Shown here: positions 11,959 through 20,378 of the stretch, piece by piece
How the letters are laid out: each line of letters starts with the position of its first letter
How positions within the stretch are numbered: position 1 is the stretch's first letter
Assembly: GCA_963707275.1 (NCBI GenBank)
Contig: CAVPPH010000001.1
Coordinates: 682,001-746,000 of the forward strand
DNA length: 64,000 nucleotides
Source of the DNA: JACKBK01 sp963707275
GTDB lineage: Bacteria; Chloroflexota; Anaerolineae; JAAEKA01
Reading direction: 5' to 3'
Position numbers and translations under genes: made by a program
The notes under the pieces: generated by a model
What the model was told of the DNA's origin: nothing
What the model saw: only the letters and a program-made list of their open reading frames with translations
Database searches by the model: none

Positions 11959-12772
11959 CCTGGGAGCGCCGCCGATGGCGGGCTGCCACCCGTTGTGGAG
12001 GCGGAGGGGGAGGAGGCGGCTGCACCGGCGGCTGGCCGGCTGGCTTGTTCGGCGGCGGCGTGGATTGGCCGCCAGCAACGGGCACTGCCAGCGAGTTGCG
12101 TGGCCGCCGCCACAGTAGCAGCGCGCCCAGTACCACGATCACCACGAATAACCCGCCGAGGCAGAACCACACATACCCGAAGGCAACGACGAGGTTGTCG
12201 ATGAACAGGGCCGGATCGAGGCGCGGTTGCGCAGCTGGTTGTGATGGCTCGGCCGGAAGAACAACCACCGCGCGCAGCGTTGACGTCGGCCATGGCGTCG
12301 GGCTGGCAGTCGCGGTGGCTGTCGGCGTCGGTGTATCTGGCGTGGCGATGGGCTGGATCGGCTGGAGGTCTGCCAGAGTCGATGTCGGCAGCGGTGTGTC
12401 GGTCAGCGCTGGCAATGGCGTGTCAGTCAGCGCGGGCAGCGGGGTGTCGGTCAGCGCTGGCAGCGGTGTGTCCGTTAACGCTGGCAACGGTGTGTCGGTC
12501 ACGAACGGCTGCAGGGTATCGGTCGGGAACGGCTCGGTAGGCGTGTCAGTGGGAAAAGGGGTCGGCGTGAAGGTCGGCGTAGGGATCGGCGAGTTGGGGT
12601 CAGGTGTGTTCGTCGGCGGTGACACCTGATAGAGCAGATCGGCGCGCACACGGTCGTCGCCGCGCGCGAGGGTCATGCCGGCCAGCAGCGCGATCACTGC
12701 CAGCAAACCAAGCAAGGCGCGGTCTCGTCTGTAACCCCGATGGTGGTTAGGTTGGTTGTTGGAATTCGACAC
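11945..12772 (-). CDS. Thr/Pro-rich membrane protein with tandem repeats
   Basis: A 275-residue protein: N-terminal hydrophobic segment (ALLGLLAVIALLAG), a long Pro/Thr/Asp-rich extracellular stretch with four copies of LPALTDTP, a second hydrophobic helix (about residues 197-218) and a short proline-rich tail probably in the cytoplasm. It looks like a stalk or spacer protein; no catalytic motif is seen. It overlaps the glycosyltransferase start, so its Thr-rich region could be a glycosylation target of that enzyme (inference). Confidence 0.75.
   Translation of the reverse strand: MSNSNNQPNHHRGYRRDRALLGLLAVIALLAGMTLARGDDRVRADLLYQVSPPTNTPDPNSPIPTPTFTPTPFPTDTPTEPFPTDTLQPFVTDTPLPALTDTPLPALTDTPLPALTDTPLPALTDTPLPTSTLADLQPIQPIATPDTPTPTATATASPTPWPTSTLRAVVVLPAEPSQPAAQPRLDPALFIDNLVVAFGYVWFCLGGLFVVIVVLGALLLWRRPRNSLAVPVAGGQSTPPPNKPAGQPPVQPPPPPPPPQRVAARHRRRSQDDID
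12387..12506 (-). repeat. Five 24-bp tandem repeats
   Basis: Units start at 12387, 12411, 12435, 12459 and 12483 (the last diverged) and encode LPALTDTP in the stalk of the Thr/Pro-rich protein. Unit-to-unit differences are a few bases. Confidence 0.85.
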
Positions 12773-12853
12773 GCAATGACCTCAGCGGCGCGATGATGAC
12801 AAGATAGCGCCCGGTATTATAGCAGACGGCGCTATGCTCCGCCAAGGTTCCGA

Positions 12854-15325
12854 CTACCGCTCACTGCGTTCCATCAGATACGCCCGCCAGTCTGCCTCCA
12901 AATCCTCCAGCGTCCAGCCCTGTTGCTGCATAATCAAGTCCAGTGTCGTCGCCAGACCGCCGTTCAACGCGCTGTCCAGCCATTCAAATCCGTGGCGCTG
13001 AAAAATGTACATCGCGAGGAAGACCTGGCTCTGTGACTGGATGTCATCAACCCGTGTCTGTGGTTGCGCCACCAGCTCGCTGATCTCCGGCAGGCGCCCC
13101 TGTTCCAGAATGCGTGTGACCACCTGTTCACTGCCCGACAGAATCAGGTCGGTGGGAATGTCAAAGGTTTCGAGTTCGGCCACGGTTGCGCTGACAAGGA
13201 TGTTCTGGGTTTGGTTAGTGTCTGGCAGGTCGGCAGCCGACCCGAGTTGTCGTGATTTTCGCTGCCATGCCTTGATAATCATCCGCGCAATCACGTCGCG
13301 CCGCAGCGCGTCCGCCTCGTCGTCGTCCGGGCTTAGCATCAGATAGCTGCGCGGCGATGGGGCGTCAATGTCTGCGAGCCATCGGTCAAAATCCCAGGTT
13401 CCCATGGTGTCTGCCTCAATGGCAACACCGATCGGGTCGGCCGGCAGGCTGAAATCCTCTGTCACCTGGCGGTAGGCGTCCTCCAGCAGCGGCACGACGG
13501 TCTGCACAACGGCTTCGTCCAGTGCGTAATATGTCCAGCGTACGTGGTCGCTGGAAGCCGTGCGCTCGTTGCCCCAGAATGTTCTGACCGGACTGTGACG
13601 TAACCAGCCTTCCGCGGGATCCTTGACGTAGAAGCGCAGATCGCGTGCAGCCAGTTCACCGTCGCTCTCTGTCAATTTCGCCCACACAGTTTGTCCAATG
13701 CTGCCGATTTCATCGATCTCAACCTGATAATACTCGTCATATTGCAACGTTCCGAAGAACTCATCTGGTTGTGGATGCTGAGCGCGCCAGGTGCGGCCCT
13801 GGCTTGAGTAAAGTTCCATCGCCATGCGACGGCCAGCCTGTGCCGCAGCGGCCTCTTTGCGGGCCAGTTCTTTCAGCGAGTCAACCAGACCGGCCAGCGG
13901 CGAGCCGGGTTGTGCAAGCTCCTGTTGCTGCCAGGCCGCCGTGAAACTCTCGCTGTCAACGCCCAGGCTCTCATTAAGCAGCAAATCGAGATTGGCAGCC
14001 GTCCCCATAGGTTGGGGGAGGGCTGCCAGTTCCTCGGCGCTCCAGCCATCTTGCAGGAATTGGGTGAGGCCGGCAAGCTGCTGGACAGCCAGGTCGTCGT
14101 GATTGCTTTGCAAGGCAGCGCCCAGTCCGCTGAGGTCGGGCATCTCGGCGGGAGCTGCGCTGCCGGGCGCGGCGTTGTCGGAGGTGACAAGCTGGTCACC
14201 GGTCGGCAGCCCGGTCGCCATGGCCAGCAGCGCCTGGTGCAGCGCCCAGGTTGCATTCACATAATCCGCGGAACCGAGCGTGTACCGTTCAGCCTTGCGC
14301 AGCACCAGATCGGTCAGTAGCCGGTCGGCGTGGGCCAGCCAGCGCGGGTGTGGTTGTGTGCCATTGGCGACCCCTTCCAGCGCGGGCGTAGGCAGCAGCA
14401 GCGGGTGGAACGGGTCACCCAGCAGCGAGGGGGGCAGGTCTCGTGTCCCGGCCGGGCGCAGCATCGATATCGTGCTCTGGGCGACGAACGACTGGCCGGG
14501 GTAGAACTGTTGCAGCCGGCGGCGCATCTCGGCGCTCTGCCAGTCGGCCTGTCGTCCGTTGAGCAGGTAGAGCGGCTCGTCCATCTCGTCGCCGGTGGTG
14601 GATGCCAGCGGCGGCAGCGGCATGTCGCGCCAGAGCAGCGGCTGCCCGTCCGCATCGGTGACATCCCACTGAAGGTAGACGTGACAGCGTTCCTCGGAGA
14701 CGGCGAACTGCTGGCAGCGGCCAGCGACCATCTCGTCCAACTGTGCCAGGATGGCCGGCGCGATGCCGGCGTCTTCGGGATAGAAGGCGAGGGTGACGTG
14801 GTCCTGCTGTTCGGTTTGCAGGTCGTCAGCGTCCTGCGCGGGCGGCTGCGTCCAAAGCCACTGGGTGCCGTCCAGTCGGAACCAGCGACGGGCCAGGTAA
14901 GAGCTGCCGGTGGTTGCGTCGGTCCAGCGCACGGTGGTCTCGGCGATGTTGCCGCTCATTTTCACGGTCTCGACGCTGGGATCTGGCATCTTGTGCGCTG
15001 CGTCAGACAGGCGCTGCCATTCCGTGCGCGCCTGCCCGACCCAGCGGGGAGACGCGCCGTCCAGAGTGTTGATGAACAGCTCAGGGTTGTCCTGTTGCAG
15101 CGTCCATTGGATGTAGGTGACCGCTTCCTGAACGTCCGCCTTGACCGCGTTCAGGCCGCGCTGGTTCATCATCCACAGGACGGCCGCCCCCGCTGCCAGC
15201 AGCACGACAGCGGCGATCAGGACATACCGTCCCAGTCGCGGCCCCTTTTCGGGCGGTCCGTAGTCATGTCGCCGCGGCCAGCTCTCGTCCTCCAAATCCT
15301 GTTGCCAATCCAGTTTAACCGACAC
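12854..15325 (-). CDS. Large membrane-anchored uncharacterised protein (823 aa)
   Basis: Begins MSVKLDWQQ, with a cytoplasmic N-terminus, one hydrophobic helix (about residues 33-53) and a long extracytoplasmic part without recognised catalytic motifs. The N-terminal motif and the topology match the 411-residue protein at 20379-21614 (MSVELNWHE), and both C-termini carry a pattern like GWTLEDLEADWRAYL / GITMADFQTGWQAWI. That last pattern is seen at the end of gluzincin-like peptidase domains, but I do not see an HExxH motif. It is in the same direction as the ATP-grasp genes upstream. Frame intact. Confidence 0.7.
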   Translation of the reverse strand: MSVKLDWQQDLEDESWPRRHDYGPPEKGPRLGRYVLIAAVVLLAAGAAVLWMMNQRGLNAVKADVQEAVTYIQWTLQQDNPELFINTLDGASPRWVGQARTEWQRLSDAAHKMPDPSVETVKMSGNIAETTVRWTDATTGSSYLARRWFRLDGTQWLWTQPPAQDADDLQTEQQDHVTLAFYPEDAGIAPAILAQLDEMVAGRCQQFAVSEERCHVYLQWDVTDADGQPLLWRDMPLPPLASTTGDEMDEPLYLLNGRQADWQSAEMRRRLQQFYPGQSFVAQSTISMLRPAGTRDLPPSLLGDPFHPLLLPTPALEGVANGTQPHPRWLAHADRLLTDLVLRKAERYTLGSADYVNATWALHQALLAMATGLPTGDQLVTSDNAAPGSAAPAEMPDLSGLGAALQSNHDDLAVQQLAGLTQFLQDGWSAEELAALPQPMGTAANLDLLLNESLGVDSESFTAAWQQQELAQPGSPLAGLVDSLKELARKEAAAAQAGRRMAMELYSSQGRTWRAQHPQPDEFFGTLQYDEYYQVEIDEIGSIGQTVWAKLTESDGELAARDLRFYVKDPAEGWLRHSPVRTFWGNERTASSDHVRWTYYALDEAVVQTVVPLLEDAYRQVTEDFSLPADPIGVAIEADTMGTWDFDRWLADIDAPSPRSYLMLSPDDDEADALRRDVIARMIIKAWQRKSRQLGSAADLPDTNQTQNILVSATVAELETFDIPTDLILSGSEQVVTRILEQGRLPEISELVAQPQTRVDDIQSQSQVFLAMYIFQRHGFEWLDSALNGGLATTLDLIMQQQGWTLEDLEADWRAYLMERSER

Positions 15326-15625
15326 TGTGTCACCTCACGATCATACGTTTCGAGTCAGACAGTTTTCATACGGCAGGTTGATCCCCGTGGGTATTGCGTG
15401 TTGCGTATTGCGTAAGATTGACCGATGAACTCTTTTTTGCCGGGCCAGCCAGTCAACGCAACTACGGCTTGCTTGTCAGTTCGGTCAGCACATTATCCGA
15501 TCCGTGAGTTCCTGTGCATCCGCGGTTCTGACAACCGCGGATGCACAGGAACTCGCGAATTTCCAAATACGCAATGCGCCATACGTAATTCGTACGCCAC
15601 ACCCTCTATGGATGCCGAAACCCCG
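15326..15625. other. Non-coding interval with inverted repeat and simple-sequence tracts
   Basis: Three hundred bases without a gene. It holds degenerate tracts of the type GTATTGCGTGTTGCGTATTG (15394-15413) and ACGCAATGCGCCATACG (about 15568), and a perfect 22-bp inverted repeat (listed separately). No clear promoter was found. Confidence 0.6.
15506..15554. repeat. Perfect 22-bp inverted repeat with 5-base loop
   Basis: GAGTTCCTGTGCATCCGCGG... (15506-15527) is exactly complementary to 15533-15554, loop CTGAC. There is no T-run. It lies between the second ATP-grasp gene and the 823-residue protein and could be a transcript boundary or a mobile palindrome. Confidence 0.8.
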
Positions 15626-16858
15626 CTACTCCTTTCGCCCGCCCTCCGACTTGACCCAGAAATCGAGCAGCCCGCGGAAGTGGGCGATGTAGTGGTCGTG
15701 CTCGTGCGCCGGAAACATCTCCTTGACCGTCGTCACGAGCATTTCGTCGAACTCCGGCGCCTGCGCCAGCTCCCACATCGCCTCGTCCAGGCCGCTCAGC
15801 TCTGTCGCGCGGAACTCGTTGAAGCGTTCGGTCTCGAAGTGCTGATCCGCCAGTGCTTCGTAGGCCGCCAGCTTCTCGCCGTAGCTGCGATCTGAGTCGG
15901 CGATCTCGAAGTAATCATCGACGTTCATCGCGATACGCATCCGCCGGTCGGTGGCCAGACAGAACAGGCTCCAGGCCATCAGCGCTTTGATCGCCCACGG
16001 GAAATAGAAGTGAAGGCTCGTGATCGCGATGTCGGGGCAGGCGTTGGCGAAGTCGATGGGCTGCAACAAGCCGTCCTTCAGGATCGACTCGCACGAGTTG
16101 AACTCCCAACGGAAAAACGCGTTGATCACCTTGACGACGATCTCCGACTCGCGACCCATCTCCGGCGACAGGAAGTCGAAGTCGATCAGATAGCGGGCGT
16201 GCATCGGCTGGCTGGGGTCGTAGTGCATCACCATGGTCTGCGGGCCGATGGCCAACGTGCGAACGAAGACGTCGAAGTCCTCGAGCCCCTTTTGCAGGTG
16301 CATCAGCGACTGGCCCGACTCCTCGTAGGACTGCATTAGCTCGGTCTCGTTGCCGATACGGCTGACGCCGCGCCAGCCGCCGCCGTCGAACGGCTTCATG
16401 TAGGACGGGTAGCCGATCTCGGATGCGATGGCTGGCAGGTCAAACCAGTCGTGGTAGCGCGAGGCGGTGCGCCGGTACTTGTCGGTGTCCGGCCCCAGCT
16501 TGGTCGGGATCAGCCAGGTGTCGGGGATGTTCAGCCCCAGCCGGATCATGGCGCAGTAGGCCGAGTGCTTTTCCATGCTTTGGAAGGTGAATGGGTTGTT
16601 GAGCATATAGACGCCATTGACCAGCGCGGCCTTTTTCAGCCACTCGCGCGGGTGGAAGTGCCAGTAGGCCAGCCGGTCGATCACCAGATCGTAGCTGGTG
16701 CCGGCCCGCAGGTTGAACGGGTGGATGCGGATCCGTTCCACCACGCTGTCCAGCTTGCCGCCGCGCAGCGCGGGATCAAGCCGGCGGTGCAGCAGCTCAA
16801 AGGCAGCCGGCCAGTCGTTTTCATCGCTCAGCAGCAGGCCGATTTTCTTGGGTGTCAT
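15626..16858 (-). CDS. ATP-grasp ligase, RimK-like, paralogue B
   Basis: A 410-residue ATP-grasp protein. The nucleotide-binding lysine region is PSYMKPFDGGGWRGVS and the metal-binding end of the fold is FFRWEFNSCESILKDG. ATP-grasp enzymes join a carboxylate to an amine or thiol through an acyl phosphate. It is clearly homologous along its whole length to the gene at 17012-18250 (shared NNPFTFQSMEKHSAY, KPFDGGGWRGVS, DGLLQPID, YFEIADSD/YFDIADSD). Substrate unknown; likely a small-molecule or peptide ligase. Frame intact. Confidence 0.85.
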   Translation of the reverse strand: MTPKKIGLLLSDENDWPAAFELLHRRLDPALRGGKLDSVVERIRIHPFNLRAGTSYDLVIDRLAYWHFHPREWLKKAALVNGVYMLNNPFTFQSMEKHSAYCAMIRLGLNIPDTWLIPTKLGPDTDKYRRTASRYHDWFDLPAIASEIGYPSYMKPFDGGGWRGVSRIGNETELMQSYEESGQSLMHLQKGLEDFDVFVRTLAIGPQTMVMHYDPSQPMHARYLIDFDFLSPEMGRESEIVVKVINAFFRWEFNSCESILKDGLLQPIDFANACPDIAITSLHFYFPWAIKALMAWSLFCLATDRRMRIAMNVDDYFEIADSDRSYGEKLAAYEALADQHFETERFNEFRATELSGLDEAMWELAQAPEFDEMLVTTVKEMFPAHEHDHYIAHFRGLLDFWVKSEGGRKE

Positions 16859-17011
16859 TGGGGCCTCGTGTCTCTATTGACAGGGTGATCGCGTAGCATC
16901 CCGCAGCGAAGCGGAGTGGACAGGGTGACAAAGTGAGTGGGAGCGAGTGAGAGAGGGTGCCGGGCTTGCTCGTACCCTACGCCCCAGGCCCTAAACCCCA
17001 GCCCCCACCCT

Positions 17012-18250
17012 TCACGCCGGCGTATTCGTATCGACCCAGAAGCGCAACAAGCCGCGGTAGTGGGCGATGAACTGGTCGTGTTCGTGCGGCGGAAACTTCT
17101 CGCGGACGATGCCTTGCAGGATGCCGTCGAACTCCGGCGTCTGTACGAAGTCCCACACCGCCTCGTCGAGGTGCGCCAGATGGGTGCGGCTGAACTCGTC
17201 GAAACGCTCGGTCTCGAAGTAGGCGTCGGCCAGCGCTTCGTAGGCCGTCAGTTTCTCGTCGTAACTGAGATCCGAGTCGGCGATGTCGAAGTAGCCTTGC
17301 GTGTTCATGTCCAGCCGCATGCGTCGGTCGGTGGCGACGCAGAAGGTCGTCCAGGCCAGCAGCGACTTAATCACCCACGGGAAGTTGACGTGCAGGCTGG
17401 TCAGGTGCATGTCGGGGCAGGCGTTGGCGTAGTCGATGGGCTGCAGCAGGCCGTCCTTCAGAATGGCCTCGCACGAGTTGACCTCCCAACGGAAAAAGGC
17501 ATTGATGATCTTGGTGATGGCGACGATCTCTCGCCCCTTCTCCGGGCTGAGGAAGCTGTAGTCCACCACGTAGCGGGCATGGATCGGCTGGGTCGGGTCG
17601 TAGCGCATCGGCCTGATCTGCGGCCCGATGCCCAGCGCGCGCACGAAGACATCGAAATTATCCAGCCCTGCCTGCAGGTGCATCATCATCTGCCCTGAGT
17701 CATCGTAGGCCTGCATCAACTGCGCCTCGTCTTTGATCTGGCTGACGCCGCGCCAGCCGCCGCCGTCGAAGGGCTTCATGTACAGAGGGTAGCCGAATTG
17801 CTCCGCAGCGATGGCCGGCAGGTTGAAGGGATCGTAATATCTGTTGGCCGTTTGCTGGTAGCCTGGCTTGTCGGGGTAGGTCTTCAGCGGGATCAGCCAC
17901 GTCTTGGGGACGTGCAGGCCGAGGCGCATCATGGCGACGTAGGCCGAGTGCTTTTCCATGCTCTGAAACGTGAACGGGTTGTTCAGCAGGTAGACCCCGT
18001 TGAACATCGCGGCCTTTTTCAGCCACTCGCGCGGGTTGAGCTGCCAGTGGCCCAGCCGGTCTACTACCAGATTGTAGGACGTTTCGGCCCGCAGGTCGAA
18101 GGGATGCACACGCACCCTCTCTACGTTGACGTGAAACGGGTCGCCGTCCAGAGTCGTGACGGGATCGAGACGCCGGAACATGGCTTCCAGCGCGCTGGGC
18201 CAGTCCTCCTCCTCCGCGCCGATAAGCAGTCCGATCTTACGAGTTGCCAT
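17012..18250 (-). CDS. ATP-grasp ligase, RimK-like, paralogue A
   Basis: A 412-residue paralogue of the next gene downstream, with PLYMKPFDGGGWRGVS and FFRWEVNSCEAILKDG as ATP- and metal-binding signatures. ATG 18250 has a good ribosome site (TGGAGG, 5 bases upstream) and lies 11 bases after the esterase stop, so the esterase and this ligase are surely one transcript. Two similar ligases in a row suggest two successive additions in one pathway, or two substrates. Frame intact. Confidence 0.85.
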   Translation of the reverse strand: MATRKIGLLIGAEEEDWPSALEAMFRRLDPVTTLDGDPFHVNVERVRVHPFDLRAETSYNLVVDRLGHWQLNPREWLKKAAMFNGVYLLNNPFTFQSMEKHSAYVAMMRLGLHVPKTWLIPLKTYPDKPGYQQTANRYYDPFNLPAIAAEQFGYPLYMKPFDGGGWRGVSQIKDEAQLMQAYDDSGQMMMHLQAGLDNFDVFVRALGIGPQIRPMRYDPTQPIHARYVVDYSFLSPEKGREIVAITKIINAFFRWEVNSCEAILKDGLLQPIDYANACPDMHLTSLHVNFPWVIKSLLAWTTFCVATDRRMRLDMNTQGYFDIADSDLSYDEKLTAYEALADAYFETERFDEFSRTHLAHLDEAVWDFVQTPEFDGILQGIVREKFPPHEHDQFIAHYRGLLRFWVDTNTPA

Positions 18251-18261
18251 AATGCCTCCAG

Positions 18262-19002
18262 CTAGCCAAGGGTTTTCGAAAAGTGGTGCGCGACCTGGCG
18301 CTTCCACCAGTACCAGTGATGTTCAACGTCGCGGCCCCAGATGTCACGCTCGTGGCTGATGCCCTTTTCTGTCAGCACGTCGGCCAGCCGGTTGGTCTCG
18401 GCCAGGCACTTGTCCTCCCAGGCGCCCTGTCCGCAGACCAGCGCCAGGTGCGTGCTGTTCTGGATCTGCTCCAGCGCCGGCCCATGCAGATGATAGCAAT
18501 ACGCCAGCGGGTTGCTGTAATAGACATCCAGCGAGTCCGTGTAGCCGGTCAGCGCCACCAGATCGTAGCGGCCGCTCATGCACAGGGCATAGTCGAACGT
18601 CTCCGGGTACTTGAGCGCAAAATTCGCGGCATGCAGCGCGCCCAGGCTGCAGCCAGTGGCCGCCAACGTCTCCTTGGGAGACTGGCAGTCCTCGCGGATG
18701 AAAGCAGTCAACTCGCCCGTGATGTAGCGTTCGTAGTCGCGGTGCCGCCGGCCGCGCTCTGCCGGATTAGCCCCGTGGTTCAGCCAGGTCTCGTGGTCCA
18801 GGCTGTCAGGGCAGTACAGCGTCACCTTGCCCGCGTCCAGCCAGTAGGCCACCGCCTCGACCATGCCGTTGTTCTCCCAATCGAAAAAGCGGCCGCCGCC
18901 CGAGGGAAAGACGACCATCGGCGGGCCGTAGTGGCCGAACACCAGCAACTCCATGTTGCGTCCAATGGCCGGGCTGTAGAAGCTGGTATAGCGTCGCTGC
19001 AT
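18262..19002 (-). CDS. Esterase of the COG4947 type (alpha/beta hydrolase)
   Basis: A 246-residue alpha/beta hydrolase starting MQRRYTSFYSPAIGR. The nucleophile elbow is GCSLGALHA; the family motifs FPSGGG, the short YCPDSLD segment and a C-terminal HHWYWWKRQ with the likely catalytic histidine are present. Cytoplasmic, with no signal peptide. The tight spacing to the ATP-grasp gene suggests it acts on the same metabolite, for example by releasing or transferring an acyl product. Assigned by motif pattern only. Confidence 0.8.
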   Translation of the reverse strand: MQRRYTSFYSPAIGRNMELLVFGHYGPPMVVFPSGGGRFFDWENNGMVEAVAYWLDAGKVTLYCPDSLDHETWLNHGANPAERGRRHRDYERYITGELTAFIREDCQSPKETLAATGCSLGALHAANFALKYPETFDYALCMSGRYDLVALTGYTDSLDVYYSNPLAYCYHLHGPALEQIQNSTHLALVCGQGAWEDKCLAETNRLADVLTEKGISHERDIWGRDVEHHWYWWKRQVAHHFSKTLG

Positions 19003-19024
19003 AGCGGGTGTGCTCCTCGGCTTG

Positions 19025-19089
19025 AGGTGACAGTCACTTTTCGCAGACGCCCGTAGCGAAGCGAAAGGTGCCGAAAGTGACTGTCACCT
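19025..19089. repeat. Inverted repeat of AGGTGACAGTCACTTT
   Basis: 19025-19043 and 19072-19089 are reverse complements except for one extra T in the left arm (TTTTCG against TTTCG). A third partial copy, GACTGTCACCTGGG, follows at 19112-19125. It lies between the two hydrolase genes. No T-run. Confidence 0.75.
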
Positions 19090-19168
19090 GGCCGCGCATG
19101 GGACTGTCACCTGGGATCGCGTCATCGTGCCGCAATTGTACTCAGAATGCCGGGCGCGGCAAGCTCTC

Positions 19169-20371
19169 TCAGGTCGCCGGGAAAAGAAACTGAAAAATCA
19201 TCGGCAGGCGGGCCGCCCAGGATGCCTCGTTGTGGATGCCACCCTCGTCCAGGAAATACTGAAAGTCCACGCCTGGCACGTATCCGGCTTCCAGCAGCGC
19301 ATCGCGCGCCTTCAGCGTGTCGCGCATGCCATCGTCGCCGCGGTCGGGCGCGCTCCGCGTGCCGCTGTCCAGCCACAGGCGGATGTCCTGCCGCGGCCCG
19401 CGCCGCATCCGTTCGATGACATCGAGCTTGCCAGTGCGACTGCGAGTGATCCAGAACGACGAGGACAGCGCCGCGTGGTTGCGGGCGAACTCCGGGTGGT
19501 CCAGCGCAACATAGATCGCAAACAGTCCGCCCATGGACGAGCCGCAGGTCGCGCGCTGCTCGCGGCCCGGCAGCGCCCGGTAGTTGCGTTCCAGGTAGGG
19601 CGCCACGTCGTCTTTGTAATAGCGCAGCGTGTGGTCGGCCTGGCCCGGCTGGGGTTGCAACGGCCTGGATGGCCGCTCGCTGTCGCTGTCGCCCGTCAGC
19701 CCTTTGACGAAGGGTCGCTGCGACGGCGGCACCCAGGCGGCGTAAGGCGGCAGATACTCCAGCATCCGCCGCTCCTCGCCGTGGCTGACGCCCACCACGA
19801 TGCATTCCTGCATCAATCCCTGGCTGATCAGGAAATCGGCTGCCAGATCCGCCTGCCATGCGCCGACGTAGCTGTCGGCCACAAACGCCTCGAAGCAGTT
19901 CTGGCCATCCTGCATATAGATCACTGGGTAGCGCCGTTCTGGGTGCTCGTCGTAGCCGCGCGGCAGGTTGATGTAGAGCGGGCGGGCCGGCAGGCTGCCC
20001 TCGAACTCGTCGATCTTGATAACCCGTGACGGCGACACCTCCGGCGCTGGCCGATAGCCGAACAGCTCGCCGTCCTGCACCCAGATCGTCTTCAACGCAG
20101 TGGTGAAGCAGGTCGCGACCACCGGGTGCACCAGATGGCCGTCGCCGCGATCGATGCGGAACTGCCACTCACGCTGGATCGGGTCGGCGTCCGCGGCAGG
20201 CAGGCAGCCGCGCAGGTCGGCCCGCCACAGGCTCTCGTCCGCGCTGCGGCCCGGCCCGATGTTCAGCAGTATGGCGCGGTCCGTGATCTCGTCGTTGTCC
20301 ATGAGATCGACCCACGGTTCGTTGCCCGGGCCCAGGTAGTAGAGGTGGTTTGGCAGCAGCATAGTGGGCAT
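19169..20371 (-). CDS. Enterochelin-esterase-like alpha/beta hydrolase (Fes type)
   Basis: About 400 residues. The N-terminal part (LRGCLPAADADPIQREWQF) resembles the beta-sandwich found before the hydrolase in Fes-like proteins; the hydrolase has YMQDGQNCF, nucleophile GSSMGGLFA, WLDSGT and EGGIHNEASW with the catalytic histidine. The family cleaves esters such as trilactones, but many members have other substrates. No siderophore genes are nearby, so the neighbouring ATP-grasp pair is the better guide to its role. ATG 20371 starts 7 bases after the upstream stop. Confidence 0.8.
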   Translation of the reverse strand: MPTMLLPNHLYYLGPGNEPWVDLMDNDEITDRAILLNIGPGRSADESLWRADLRGCLPAADADPIQREWQFRIDRGDGHLVHPVVATCFTTALKTIWVQDGELFGYRPAPEVSPSRVIKIDEFEGSLPARPLYINLPRGYDEHPERRYPVIYMQDGQNCFEAFVADSYVGAWQADLAADFLISQGLMQECIVVGVSHGEERRMLEYLPPYAAWVPPSQRPFVKGLTGDSDSERPSRPLQPQPGQADHTLRYYKDDVAPYLERNYRALPGREQRATCGSSMGGLFAIYVALDHPEFARNHAALSSSFWITRSRTGKLDVIERMRRGPRQDIRLWLDSGTRSAPDRGDDGMRDTLKARDALLEAGYVPGVDFQYFLDEGGIHNEASWAARLPMIFQFLFPAT

Positions 20372-20378
20372 CGCGCGA

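Noticed and set aside
12387..12506. CRISPR-like array
   Set aside because: The 24-bp units are contiguous with no spacers and encode LPALTDTP.
19169..20371. Siderophore (enterobactin) utilisation locus
   Set aside because: Only the Fes-like hydrolase suggests it; no receptor, transporter or NRPS genes are present.
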